Shown here piece after piece: positions 1 to 7,840 of a stretch of DNA of 64,000 bases. This DNA is from Flavobacterium okayamense (GTDB taxonomy: Bacteria > Bacteroidota > Bacteroidia > Flavobacteriales > Flavobacteriaceae). A program made the position numbers and the translations under genes. How positions within the stretch are numbered: the stretch's first letter is position 1; each line of letters begins with the position of its first letter. The stretch is taken from the NCBI RefSeq assembly GCF_019702945.1, contig NZ_AP024749.1, forward strand, positions 2,170,001 through 2,234,000. Reading direction: 5' to 3'. Under the pieces are notes generated by a model. The model did no database searches. It was not told the DNA's origin and saw nothing but the letters and a program-made list of their open reading frames with translations.

Positions 1-335
1 ACGAACCAAATATAATAATGTCTTTAGAATATACTTTTAAAAAGAACAATTTTGAAGTATTTATTGCTAGAGATGGACAGGAAGCCTTAGATATCTTACA
101 GACGGAAATTCCTGATATCATAATCCTAGATGTTATGATGCCAAATGTTGATGGGTATGCAACACTTGAAGAAATTAAAAAAGATTCAAAATTGAAAGAT
201 TGTAAAGTAATTTTTCTTTCTGCAAAAAATAAAGAATCTGACATACAAAAAGGTCTAGATTTAGGAGCTAGTGCATACCTAACTAAACCTTTTTCAATTA
301 AAAAATTAACCGAAAAGGTTAATGAATTACTTTAA
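1..335 (+). CDS. Response regulator, receiver domain only (5' end outside window)
   Basis: The reading frame is open from the left edge and begins inside the conserved acidic patch (D-E-P), so the gene starts upstream and the first internal ATG at 18 is not the true start. The receiver fold is otherwise complete: phosphoacceptor Asp in IIILDVMMPNVDGY, the Ser of IFLSAK and the Lys of LTKPF. The protein stops right after the last receiver helix, so no DNA-binding or output domain is attached. It overlaps or abuts two acyl-CoA synthetase genes, which suggests a role in acetate or propionate metabolism, perhaps with a histidine kinase encoded upstream (inference). Confidence 0.9.
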   Translation, partial: EPNIIMSLEYTFKKNNFEVFIARDGQEALDILQTEIPDIIILDVMMPNVDGYATLEEIKKDSKLKDCKVIFLSAKNKESDIQKGLDLGASAYLTKPFSIKKLTEKVNELL

Positions 336-351
336 TTATTCAAAAGACACA

Positions 352-2247
352 ATGAACTATATAGATTTTTACTCAGAAAGTATTAAAAACCCAGAAGAAT
401 TTTGGGAAAAACAAATGAACAAAATAGAGTGGTATACCAAGCCAACTACTATTTTATCAAAAAATGATTCAGATTATCCTGTTTGGTTTAAAGATGGAGA
501 ATTGAATTTATGTTATTTAGCAGTAGATAAAAACGTGCAAGATGGATATGGAGAACAAACAGCAATTATTTATGATTCACCAGTAACACAAACAATCAAA
601 AAGTATACATTCAACGAAGTAAAGGAACAAGTTGCAAAATTAGCAGGAGGATTACTTTCTTTAGGACTAAAAGAAGGAGACACTTGTGTAATCTATATGC
701 CAATGATTCCAGAAGCAGTTTTTGCAATGTTAGCATGTACAAGAATTGGAGTAACTCATTCTGTAGTTTTTGGAGGTTTTGCTCCACATGAATTAGCAAT
801 AAGAATTGACGATTGTAAACCAAAAGTTATTATTACTGCTTCATCAGGTATTGAAGTGGATAGATTAATAGCTTATAAGCCATTAGTAGATGAAGCATTA
901 ACTCAAACTGAACATAAACCAAAAAGAGTAGTTGTTTTAAATAGAAAATTAGGAGCTAAAGTGCCTTTTAAAAAGTACGATGTTGATTACGAAGCTTTAA
1001 TTTTTGGTTCAGAAGAAGCAGGTTGCGTTCCAGTAAAATCAATACATCCATCATATTTATTATATACTTCTGGTACAACGGGGAAACCTAAAGGAATTGT
1101 TCGTGATACTGGTGGTTATGCTACTGCTTTACGTTTTTCAATGGAATATGTTTACAATGCAAAACCAGGAGAGGTTTTTTGGGCAGCTTCAGATGTTGGT
1201 TGGGTTGTTGGGCATAGTTTCATTGTTTATGGACCTTTAATTAATAGAAATACAACTATAGTTTTCGAAGGAAAACCAATTAGAACTCCAGATGCTTCTA
1301 CTTTTTGGAGAGTTATTTCAGAACACAAGGTGGCAACCATGTTTACTGCTCCAACTGCAATTCGAGCAATAAAGAAAGAAGATCCTGACGGTACATTCAT
1401 AAAAGAATACGATTTATCATGTTTAAAAGCCCAATTTTTAGCTGGAGAACGATGTGATGCTGCAACATTAGATTGGTATAACAAACATATTCCTGTGCCA
1501 GCAATTGATCATTGGTGGCAAACTGAATCGGGTTGGCCAATGATTTCAAATTTAATGGGTGTTGAATATTTACCAGTTAAGCCTGGATCGGCAACCAAAG
1601 CTGTTCCTGGATATGATATAAAAATTGTTAATGAAAATGGAGAAGAACTAGGACCAAACGAAGAAGGATATGTAGTGATAAAATTACCATTACCTCCAGG
1701 AACCTTATTAGATATTTGGAAAGACAATGCAAGATTTAAAACAGGATATCTAGTAAAATTTCCTGGATATTATTTCTCTGGTGATGGTGGTTATAAAGAT
1801 GAAGATGGATACATTTTTATTACGGGTAGAGTAGATGATGTAATAAATGTTTCAGGGCATAGGTTATCTACTGCTGAAATGGAAGAGATTGTGGCTTCGC
1901 ATGATGTAGTGGCTGAATGTGCTGTTATAGGTATTAATGATGAATTAAAAGGGCAAGTTCCTTTGGCAATAGCAGTTACAAAAGCAGGAAAGGATATTGA
2001 AAAATTTCAATTAGAACAAGAAATTGTACAACTAGTTAGAGAACAAATTGGAGCTGTTGCTAGTTTAAAAAATGTAATTATTGTACAAAGACTTCCTAAA
2101 ACAAGATCAGGTAAAATTTTAAGAAAATTATTACGTCAAATAATAGACGGAGAAGAATATGTAATTCCTTCTACAATTGATGATGAAAACATAATTTCTG
2201 AGATAATAGAAGTTTTAGAAAACTATAAAATTGGAGTGTTTAAATAG
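352..2247 (+). CDS. PrpE-like acyl-CoA synthetase (propionate/acetate-CoA ligase type)
   Basis: ANL-superfamily enzyme that activates a short-chain carboxylate to acyl-CoA through an acyl-adenylate. Visible motifs are the P-loop YTSGTTGKPKG near residue 238, WWQTESGWP near 388, GRVDDVINVSGHR, and the C-terminal PKTRSGKILRK with the catalytic lysine that protein acetylation controls in this family. The QTE-S/T-GWP form resembles propionyl-CoA synthetase more than the QTETGG of Acs, so propionate is a plausible substrate. The 631-residue length fits. An earlier ATG at 322 would add ten residues and overlap the regulator gene by 14 nt. I prefer 352 because family members begin near this point. 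Confidence 0.88.
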   Translation: MNYIDFYSESIKNPEEFWEKQMNKIEWYTKPTTILSKNDSDYPVWFKDGELNLCYLAVDKNVQDGYGEQTAIIYDSPVTQTIKKYTFNEVKEQVAKLAGGLLSLGLKEGDTCVIYMPMIPEAVFAMLACTRIGVTHSVVFGGFAPHELAIRIDDCKPKVIITASSGIEVDRLIAYKPLVDEALTQTEHKPKRVVVLNRKLGAKVPFKKYDVDYEALIFGSEEAGCVPVKSIHPSYLLYTSGTTGKPKGIVRDTGGYATALRFSMEYVYNAKPGEVFWAASDVGWVVGHSFIVYGPLINRNTTIVFEGKPIRTPDASTFWRVISEHKVATMFTAPTAIRAIKKEDPDGTFIKEYDLSCLKAQFLAGERCDAATLDWYNKHIPVPAIDHWWQTESGWPMISNLMGVEYLPVKPGSATKAVPGYDIKIVNENGEELGPNEEGYVVIKLPLPPGTLLDIWKDNARFKTGYLVKFPGYYFSGDGGYKDEDGYIFITGRVDDVINVSGHRLSTAEMEEIVASHDVVAECAVIGINDELKGQVPLAIAVTKAGKDIEKFQLEQEIVQLVREQIGAVASLKNVIIVQRLPKTRSGKILRKLLRQIIDGEEYVIPSTIDDENIISEIIEVLENYKIGVFK

Positions 2248-2294
2248 CTATATTTATTTAGCAAAAAAATCTTATTAAAGAGTTTAAGTTTCCG

Positions 2295-2302
2295 TATCTT
2301 TA
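2295..2302 (+). promoter_or_regulatory. Putative -7 box upstream of acs
   Basis: TATCTTTA lies about 23 nt before the acs start codon and resembles the Bacteroidota -7 element TAnnTTTG. No clear -33 TTTG accompanies it, so acs may also be read from the upstream gene across the 77-nt gap. Confidence 0.35.
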
Positions 2303-2324
2303 TCAAAACTAATAACAAAATATC

Positions 2325-4232
2325 ATGAGTTACTATAAAATAAAAGATTTAGAAAACTATTTCAAAATGTATAAAAAGTCTGTACGTGAACCAAGAAAAT
2401 TTTGGGATCGTATTGCAGACGAAAACTTCACATGGTATCAAAAATGGGATAAAGTTTTCGACTTTGACATGGAGAAAGCAGAGTTTAAATGGTTTCTAAA
2501 TGCTAAAGTTAATATTACAAAAAACTGTATTGATCGTCATTTAAATAAAAGAGGTTATAAAACAGCAATTATTTTTGAACCTAACAATCCCAATGAAGAA
2601 GCACAACATATTACTTATGAAGAGCTATATAAAAATGTTGCAAAATGGTCTAATGTTTTAGAAGAACAAGGTGTAAAAAAAGGAGACAGAGTTTGTATTT
2701 ATTTACCTATGATTCCTGAATTAGCTTATGCTACATTAGCATGTGCTAGAATTGGAGCAATACATTCTGTAGTTTTTGCTGGATTCTCTGCTAGTGCTTT
2801 ATCAGCTAGAATAAATGATTGTGAAGCTAAAATGGTAATTACATCTGATGGTGGTTACAGAGGAAATAAAACTATTGATTTAAAAAGTATTGTTGATGAA
2901 TCTTTAGAAAAATGTAATACTATTGAAACTGTGCTAACAGTTAATAGAACAAATAGTTCTGTTACTATGAAAGAAGGTAGAGACCTTTGGGTTCAACCTT
3001 TATTAGATAAGGCGCAAGACAATCACGTTGCAGCTATAATGGATGCAGAAGATCCGTTGTTTATTTTATATACTTCAGGTTCTACAGGTAAACCAAAAGG
3101 AATGCTTCATACTACCGCTGGTTATATGGTCTATACAGCCTATACCTTTAAAAATGTATTTAATTATGAAGAAAACGATGTGTATTGGTGTACGGCAGAT
3201 ATCGGTTGGATTACCGGACATTCTTATATATTGTATGGGCCACTTTTAAATGGTGCTACAACGGTAATTTTTGAAGGTGTTCCTTCTTATCCTGATTTTA
3301 GTCGTTTTTGGGAAGTAATTGAAAAACATAAAGTTAATCAATTTTACACAGCACCTACAGCAATTCGCGCATTAGCAAAAGAAAGTTTAGATTATGTTCA
3401 AAAATTCCCATTAAGTTCATTAAAAGTTATTGGATCTGTTGGTGAGCCAATTAATGAAGAAGCTTGGCATTGGTATAACGATCATGTAGGAGGAAAACGT
3501 TGTCCTCTTGTTGATACATGGTGGCAAACTGAAACTGGTGGAATTATGATTTCTCCAATTCCTTTTGTAACACCAACTAAACCCACATATGCTTCTTTAC
3601 CATTACCTGGGATTCAACCTGTTTTAATGGATGAATTACGTAATGAAATTGAAGGAAATCAAGTTACAGGTGCTTTGTGCGTTAAATTTCCTTGGCCATC
3701 TATGGCGAGAACAATTTGGGGTGATCATCAAAGATATATTGACACTTATTTCAAAGCTTTTCCAGGTAAATATTTTACTGGTGACGGAGCTTTGCGCGAT
3801 GAAGTAGGTTATTACAGAATTACAGGTAGAGTAGATGATGTGATTATCGTTTCTGGACATAATTTAGGCACCGCGCCAATTGAGGATGCAATTAACGAAC
3901 ATCCTGCTGTTGCAGAAAGCGCAATTGTTGGGTTTCCACACGATATTAAAGGAAATGCCTTGTATGGTTATGTTATTTTGAAAGAAACTGGTGAATCACG
4001 AAATCAAGATAATCTGAGAAAAGAAATTAATCAATTAATTTCTGATCAAATTGGACCAATAGCTAAATTAGATAAAATTCAGTTTGTAAGTGGGTTACCA
4101 AAAACACGTTCTGGTAAAATTATGAGACGTATTTTACGTAAAATTGCAGAAGGTGATTTTAGCAACTTTGGAGATATATCTACATTATTAAACCCTGAAA
4201 TTGTAGAAGAAATTAAAGACGGAAAATTGTAA
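2325..4232 (+). CDS. acs: Acetyl-CoA synthetase (acetate--CoA ligase)
   Basis: Converts acetate, ATP and CoA to acetyl-CoA in the cytoplasm. An N-terminal ACAS_N segment comes first, then the AMP-binding core with YTSGSTGKPKG at about residue 249, the acetate-pocket motif WWQTETGG, GRVDDVIIVSGHN, and the C-terminal PKTRSGKIMRRILRK with the catalytic, acetylation-prone lysine. At 635 residues it is full length. It follows a PrpE-like paralogue in the same direction, giving a tandem pair with probably different chain-length preference. A strong terminator follows it. Confidence 0.95.
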   Translation: MSYYKIKDLENYFKMYKKSVREPRKFWDRIADENFTWYQKWDKVFDFDMEKAEFKWFLNAKVNITKNCIDRHLNKRGYKTAIIFEPNNPNEEAQHITYEELYKNVAKWSNVLEEQGVKKGDRVCIYLPMIPELAYATLACARIGAIHSVVFAGFSASALSARINDCEAKMVITSDGGYRGNKTIDLKSIVDESLEKCNTIETVLTVNRTNSSVTMKEGRDLWVQPLLDKAQDNHVAAIMDAEDPLFILYTSGSTGKPKGMLHTTAGYMVYTAYTFKNVFNYEENDVYWCTADIGWITGHSYILYGPLLNGATTVIFEGVPSYPDFSRFWEVIEKHKVNQFYTAPTAIRALAKESLDYVQKFPLSSLKVIGSVGEPINEEAWHWYNDHVGGKRCPLVDTWWQTETGGIMISPIPFVTPTKPTYASLPLPGIQPVLMDELRNEIEGNQVTGALCVKFPWPSMARTIWGDHQRYIDTYFKAFPGKYFTGDGALRDEVGYYRITGRVDDVIIVSGHNLGTAPIEDAINEHPAVAESAIVGFPHDIKGNALYGYVILKETGESRNQDNLRKEINQLISDQIGPIAKLDKIQFVSGLPKTRSGKIMRRILRKIAEGDFSNFGDISTLLNPEIVEEIKDGKL

Positions 4233-4251
4233 TTTTTTATATATTTTCATT

Positions 4252-4286
4252 AAAAAAAAGCTCTAGTTTTTCTAGAGTTTTTTTTT
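4252..4286 (+). terminator. Rho-independent terminator after acs
   Basis: CTCTAG-ttttt-CTAGAG stem at 4261-4277, preceded by eight A and followed by nine T. The A and T tracts extend the stem. Confidence 0.85.
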
Positions 4287-4339
4287 GTTAATACCAAGTT
4301 AAAAGGCATCTTTTATTCTATTTTATTTTCAATTTCAAT

Positions 4340-4347
4340 TATTTTTG
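4340..4347 (+). promoter_or_regulatory. Putative -7 box of the metalloprotease gene
   Basis: TATTTTTG is an exact TAnnTTTG match 21 nt before the ATG at 4369. The -33 region is T-rich and not clearly defined. Confidence 0.45.
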
Positions 4348-4368
4348 AATAGTAACTAACCAAATATT

Positions 4369-6846
4369 ATGAAAAAAATATTTATTCTATTTTTAGGTTT
4401 AACAATTTTGTTTTCTGTACCTATTGAAGCACAATCTAAAAAGAAGAAAAAACAACTTGAAGCAGCTGCTAAATCTAAAGCTCTAAAAGAAAAGGCTGAA
4501 AAAGAAAAAACGGCTAAAATTAAACCTTATGATAAAGTTATAACTAAGGAAGCACTGTCAGATAAAGGATTATTTACAACTCATAGAGTAAAAGATAATT
4601 ACTTTTTTGAAATTCCTAATGAATTACTAAACAAGGAAATGCTGTTAGTAAGTAGGATTGCAAAACTTCCAACAGGTTTAGGTGGAGGTTACATTAATGC
4701 AGGTACATCAACAAATGAACAACTAATTATTTGGGAGCGTTTTCAGGATAAAATTTTGATTAAAGTTAAGTCTTATAGTTCAATTGCTAATGATAGTTTA
4801 CCCATTAGCATTTCTGTTAAAGCTAATAATTATGAACCAACACTTTATGCTTTTGATATTAAAGCATTTTCAAAAGATTCATCCGCAATAGTAATTGATG
4901 TAACAAAATTTTACAGTTCAGATATTAAAGCAATGAGCGGATTGGACAGTAGAATTCGAACCACTAATAAGGTGAAAAGTTTAGATAGTTCTAGGAGTTT
5001 TATTAACTCAGTAAAATCATTTCCTCAAAACATTGAAGTTATTCAAGATTTTACTTATACAGCTTCTAATCCAAGTGTTTTACCCGATACCGAAACTATA
5101 AGTATTCAAATGAATCAATCAATGATTTTATTGCCCGAAGTACCCATGAAATCTCGTTTATTTGATAGAAGGGTGGGGTGGTTCAATCTTAGTCATTATG
5201 ATTACGGAAGTGAGGCTTTAAAATCTGACAAAAAAACCTTTATAAGAAGATGGCGTTTAGAACCAAATGATGTTGAAGCATACAAAAGAGGGGAATTAGT
5301 AGAGCCAATAAAACCTATTGTTTATTATTTAGATCCAGCGACTCCTGAAAAATTAAAGAAATACATTAAGGCAGGTGTAGAAGAGTGGCAAAAACCATTT
5401 GAAGCTGCTGGTTTTAAAAATGCAATTATTTGTAAAGATGCTCCAACTAAAGAAGAAGATCCTGATTTTAGTCCAGAGGATATTCGTTATTCAGTAATAC
5501 GTTATGTAGCTAGTACGACTAGAAATGCAATGGGACCTAGTGTTGTTGATCCAAGAACCGGAGAGATTATTGAAAGTGATATTATTTGGTATCACAATCA
5601 TTTACGTTCATATAGAAATAGATATTTATTAGAAACAGGCGCTGCTAATACCGATGCAAGAACATTAGATACAAGTGATGACGCAATGGGAGAGATGATG
5701 CAAATGGTAATTGCACATGAAGTAGGCCACGCATTGGGTTTACCACATAATATGGGGGCAAGTTGTGCTTATGATGTAGAGAATTACCGTAAAGCTCCTT
5801 TTACAAAAGAATTTGGAATTTCAGCAAGTATTATGGATTATGCCCGATTTAATTACATAGCTCAACCTGGTGATGAAGGTGTTCGTTTCATACGTCAAAT
5901 GGGTCCGTATGATTATTATGCAATTAATTGGGGATATCGTTATTTAGCAGATTGCAACTCTAAGGAGTGCGAAGAAAAAATTCTAGATGAATGGATTAGA
6001 GCTAAAGAAAATGATGAAATGTATCGTTTTGGTAACCAAGGAAGTAGCTTTGATCCTCGTTCGCAAACTGAAGATATTGGGAATAACAGTATTAAAGCAA
6101 GTACATACGGATTAAAGAATTTAAAATATGTATCAGAACATTTACCAGAATGGACAAGTGATAAGACCAATAGCTATGAAGATTTAGAAGAGTTATATGG
6201 TGAAATGTTAGGTGTATGGAGTAGATATATAGGACATGTTGTTACTCATGTTGGGGGAGTTTACGAAGATTACAAAAATCCTGATCAAGGAGGTGTGGTA
6301 TATAGTTCAGTGCCAAAAAGTAATCAAAAAGAGGCTATAAATTGGTTACATAATAATGCTTTTCAAACACCAACTTGGCTTGTAGATAAAAGGATTTTAC
6401 AAAATATTAATTATCAAGGATATATTGATAAAGTAAGTAGAATTCAAGCACGTCATTTGAATAGTTTATTAAGCGCAGATCGTTTAGGGAGACTGTTTGA
6501 CTCTTATTTAATAGATTCAAAAGCGTATTCATCAATTGAATTTTTAAGTGATTTAAGAAAAGGAATTTGGAAGGAGGTTTATACTCTTGAGAACAGTAGT
6601 ACTTTTAGAAGAGGTTTACAACGCGCGTATCTTGATAGAATGAATTATCTTTTAAATGATGATTTTAAAAACTTTAAAGATTATATGGTTTCTCTTTCTG
6701 ATTTAAGAGCAATGATTAGAGGAGAATTAATTACTTTGAAAACTAGACTAATTATAGCTAAAAATAATGCACCTAATACAACATTAAAATATCATTATTT
6801 AGATTGTATTGATAGAATTGAAAAAGCTTTAGAGCCAAATAAATAA
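4369..6846 (+). CDS. Secreted zinc-dependent metalloprotease, metzincin type (DUF5117/DUF4953-like)
   Basis: The first about 21 residues form a signal peptide ending ...EAQ, followed by a Lys-rich stretch, so the mature protein is exported. The zinc site HEVGHALGLPH starts at residue 450 and matches HExxHxxGxxH. A Met-turn candidate, SIMDY, follows about 40 residues later, which is the metzincin arrangement. At 825 residues it fits the large Bacteroidota zinc-dependent metalloproteases with DUF5117 and DUF5118 domains. Substrate and exact location (periplasm, surface or medium) cannot be read from the sequence. It stands alone between two terminators and is converging with the next gene. Confidence 0.85.
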   Translation: MKKIFILFLGLTILFSVPIEAQSKKKKKQLEAAAKSKALKEKAEKEKTAKIKPYDKVITKEALSDKGLFTTHRVKDNYFFEIPNELLNKEMLLVSRIAKLPTGLGGGYINAGTSTNEQLIIWERFQDKILIKVKSYSSIANDSLPISISVKANNYEPTLYAFDIKAFSKDSSAIVIDVTKFYSSDIKAMSGLDSRIRTTNKVKSLDSSRSFINSVKSFPQNIEVIQDFTYTASNPSVLPDTETISIQMNQSMILLPEVPMKSRLFDRRVGWFNLSHYDYGSEALKSDKKTFIRRWRLEPNDVEAYKRGELVEPIKPIVYYLDPATPEKLKKYIKAGVEEWQKPFEAAGFKNAIICKDAPTKEEDPDFSPEDIRYSVIRYVASTTRNAMGPSVVDPRTGEIIESDIIWYHNHLRSYRNRYLLETGAANTDARTLDTSDDAMGEMMQMVIAHEVGHALGLPHNMGASCAYDVENYRKAPFTKEFGISASIMDYARFNYIAQPGDEGVRFIRQMGPYDYYAINWGYRYLADCNSKECEEKILDEWIRAKENDEMYRFGNQGSSFDPRSQTEDIGNNSIKASTYGLKNLKYVSEHLPEWTSDKTNSYEDLEELYGEMLGVWSRYIGHVVTHVGGVYEDYKNPDQGGVVYSSVPKSNQKEAINWLHNNAFQTPTWLVDKRILQNINYQGYIDKVSRIQARHLNSLLSADRLGRLFDSYLIDSKAYSSIEFLSDLRKGIWKEVYTLENSSTFRRGLQRAYLDRMNYLLNDDFKNFKDYMVSLSDLRAMIRGELITLKTRLIIAKNNAPNTTLKYHYLDCIDRIEKALEPNK

Positions 6847-7226
6847 AAGAAGGAAGTATAAACTTCCTTCTTTTTTTTTATAAAATAGAAGTTAATCAAA
6901 ATTAAAAAGGGTAGAGTAGAGATTATAACTTTATAACGCAAAGAAATTATTCCAATAAATAAAAAGAATAGTACTAAAAACGTTAAAAGAATAAAGAAAG
7001 CTTTTTCAATTCTAACATTAATTTTTTTAAATAAACTAAAAATAATTATTATCACTGAAATTAATGATAGAAGTATAATGGGGTGAAAAAAAATACCAAA
7101 AGAAAAATTTTCAAAAAATAAAGTATAAACAACATCAAAAATAAATGCTGACTTATTGTTTCCCCATTCTAAATAACAAAAAAAGAATGAAATCAATAGT
7201 GCAATTTTTATTGTTTTTAAGCTCAT
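6795..7226 (-). CDS. Small membrane protein of unknown function
   Basis: A 143-residue protein with about four predicted transmembrane helices: an N-terminal one after MSLKTIK, a pair around residues 45-95, and one near 105-117. No enzymatic motif is visible. The N-terminal pattern FFFCYLEWGNNKSAFIF resembles a small membrane family I associate with flavobacteria (from memory, unverified). The ORF ends 52 nt inside the convergent metalloprotease gene and reads through its terminator, so its last 20 or so residues are an unusual tail. It sits 2 nt downstream of the exonuclease gene on the same strand and is probably co-transcribed with it. Confidence 0.65.
   Translation of the reverse strand: MSLKTIKIALLISFFFCYLEWGNNKSAFIFDVVYTLFFENFSFGIFFHPIILLSLISVIIIIFSLFKKINVRIEKAFFILLTFLVLFFLFIGIISLRYKVIISTLPFLILINFYFIKKKKEVYTSFFYLFGSKAFSILSIQSK
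6846..6879 (+). terminator. Terminator of the metalloprotease gene
   Basis: 12-bp stem AAAGAAGGAAGT / ACTTCCTTCTTT with a 4-nt loop and a nine-T tail. It lies inside the 3' part of the convergent membrane-protein ORF. Confidence 0.85.
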
Positions 7227-7228
7227 AC

Positions 7229-7837
7229 TTAAATTTCTAATTTTCGTTTTAATTTCAAAAAAACCAAAGCCGTTATAAAAGCATCACCACTTGCAGTATG
7301 CCTATCTGATTTTTTAATTTTAAAAACATCACATAGTTCATCCAAAGATGTGTGTTCCTCACTTGAATAATGTTTTAATTTTTGATACATAATATCTGTA
7401 TCCATATATTGATTTTTAAGCTTTCCAACTTCTAAACGTTTTAATGCTTGATTAACCATTTCAATATCAAAACTCGCATGGTGGCCTACAAGCGTAGCGT
7501 TTTTAATAAATTCTAAAAAGCGAATTATAGCTTCTGCTTCAACATATTTCTCTTCAATACCTTCTTTTAGAATACCATGAATAGGAACAGATTCTCGCTT
7601 AAAAATATCTTGCTTTAAAAACATCGAAAATGAATCCTCGACTTTAATTTGGTTATCTACTATTGAAACAGCTCCAATCGATAAAATTCTATCATTTTTT
7701 GTATTTAAGCCAGTCGTTTCACAATCAAATACTACATAACGATTTTTAATGGTTTCAGAATTTGAAAATGAAGCCAAGTAATTTTCCCAAAATTGAGGAG
7801 CGTCTTTTTGTATTTTTTTAAACCAATTCCAATTCAT
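7229..7837 (-). CDS. 3'-5' exonuclease, DnaQ/PolC epsilon-like
   Basis: DEDDh-family exonuclease. The three exonuclease motifs are present: FDCETTG (Asp and Glu), HHASFDIEM (Asp) and HTASGDAF (His and Asp). It is 202 residues long with no polymerase or GIY-YIG domain, so it is a stand-alone proofreading-type exonuclease. Its start lies 3 nt past the end of the upstream cNMP/CBS/DUF294 gene, indicating an operon. Linkage of this exonuclease with a DUF294 signalling protein and acetyl-CoA synthetase recurs in other bacteria. Its biological meaning is unclear. Confidence 0.85.
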   Translation of the reverse strand: MNWNWFKKIQKDAPQFWENYLASFSNSETIKNRYVVFDCETTGLNTKNDRILSIGAVSIVDNQIKVEDSFSMFLKQDIFKRESVPIHGILKEGIEEKYVEAEAIIRFLEFIKNATLVGHHASFDIEMVNQALKRLEVGKLKNQYMDTDIMYQKLKHYSSEEHTSLDELCDVFKIKKSDRHTASGDAFITALVFLKLKRKLEI

Positions 7838-7840
7838 CTA

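Noticed and set aside
611..1727. Antisense ORFs inside the PrpE-like gene, and similar ones inside acs, aroB, tamB, clpC and the M43 gene
   Set aside because: They are opposite to clearly coding frames with strong family motifs and have no initiation signals of their own.
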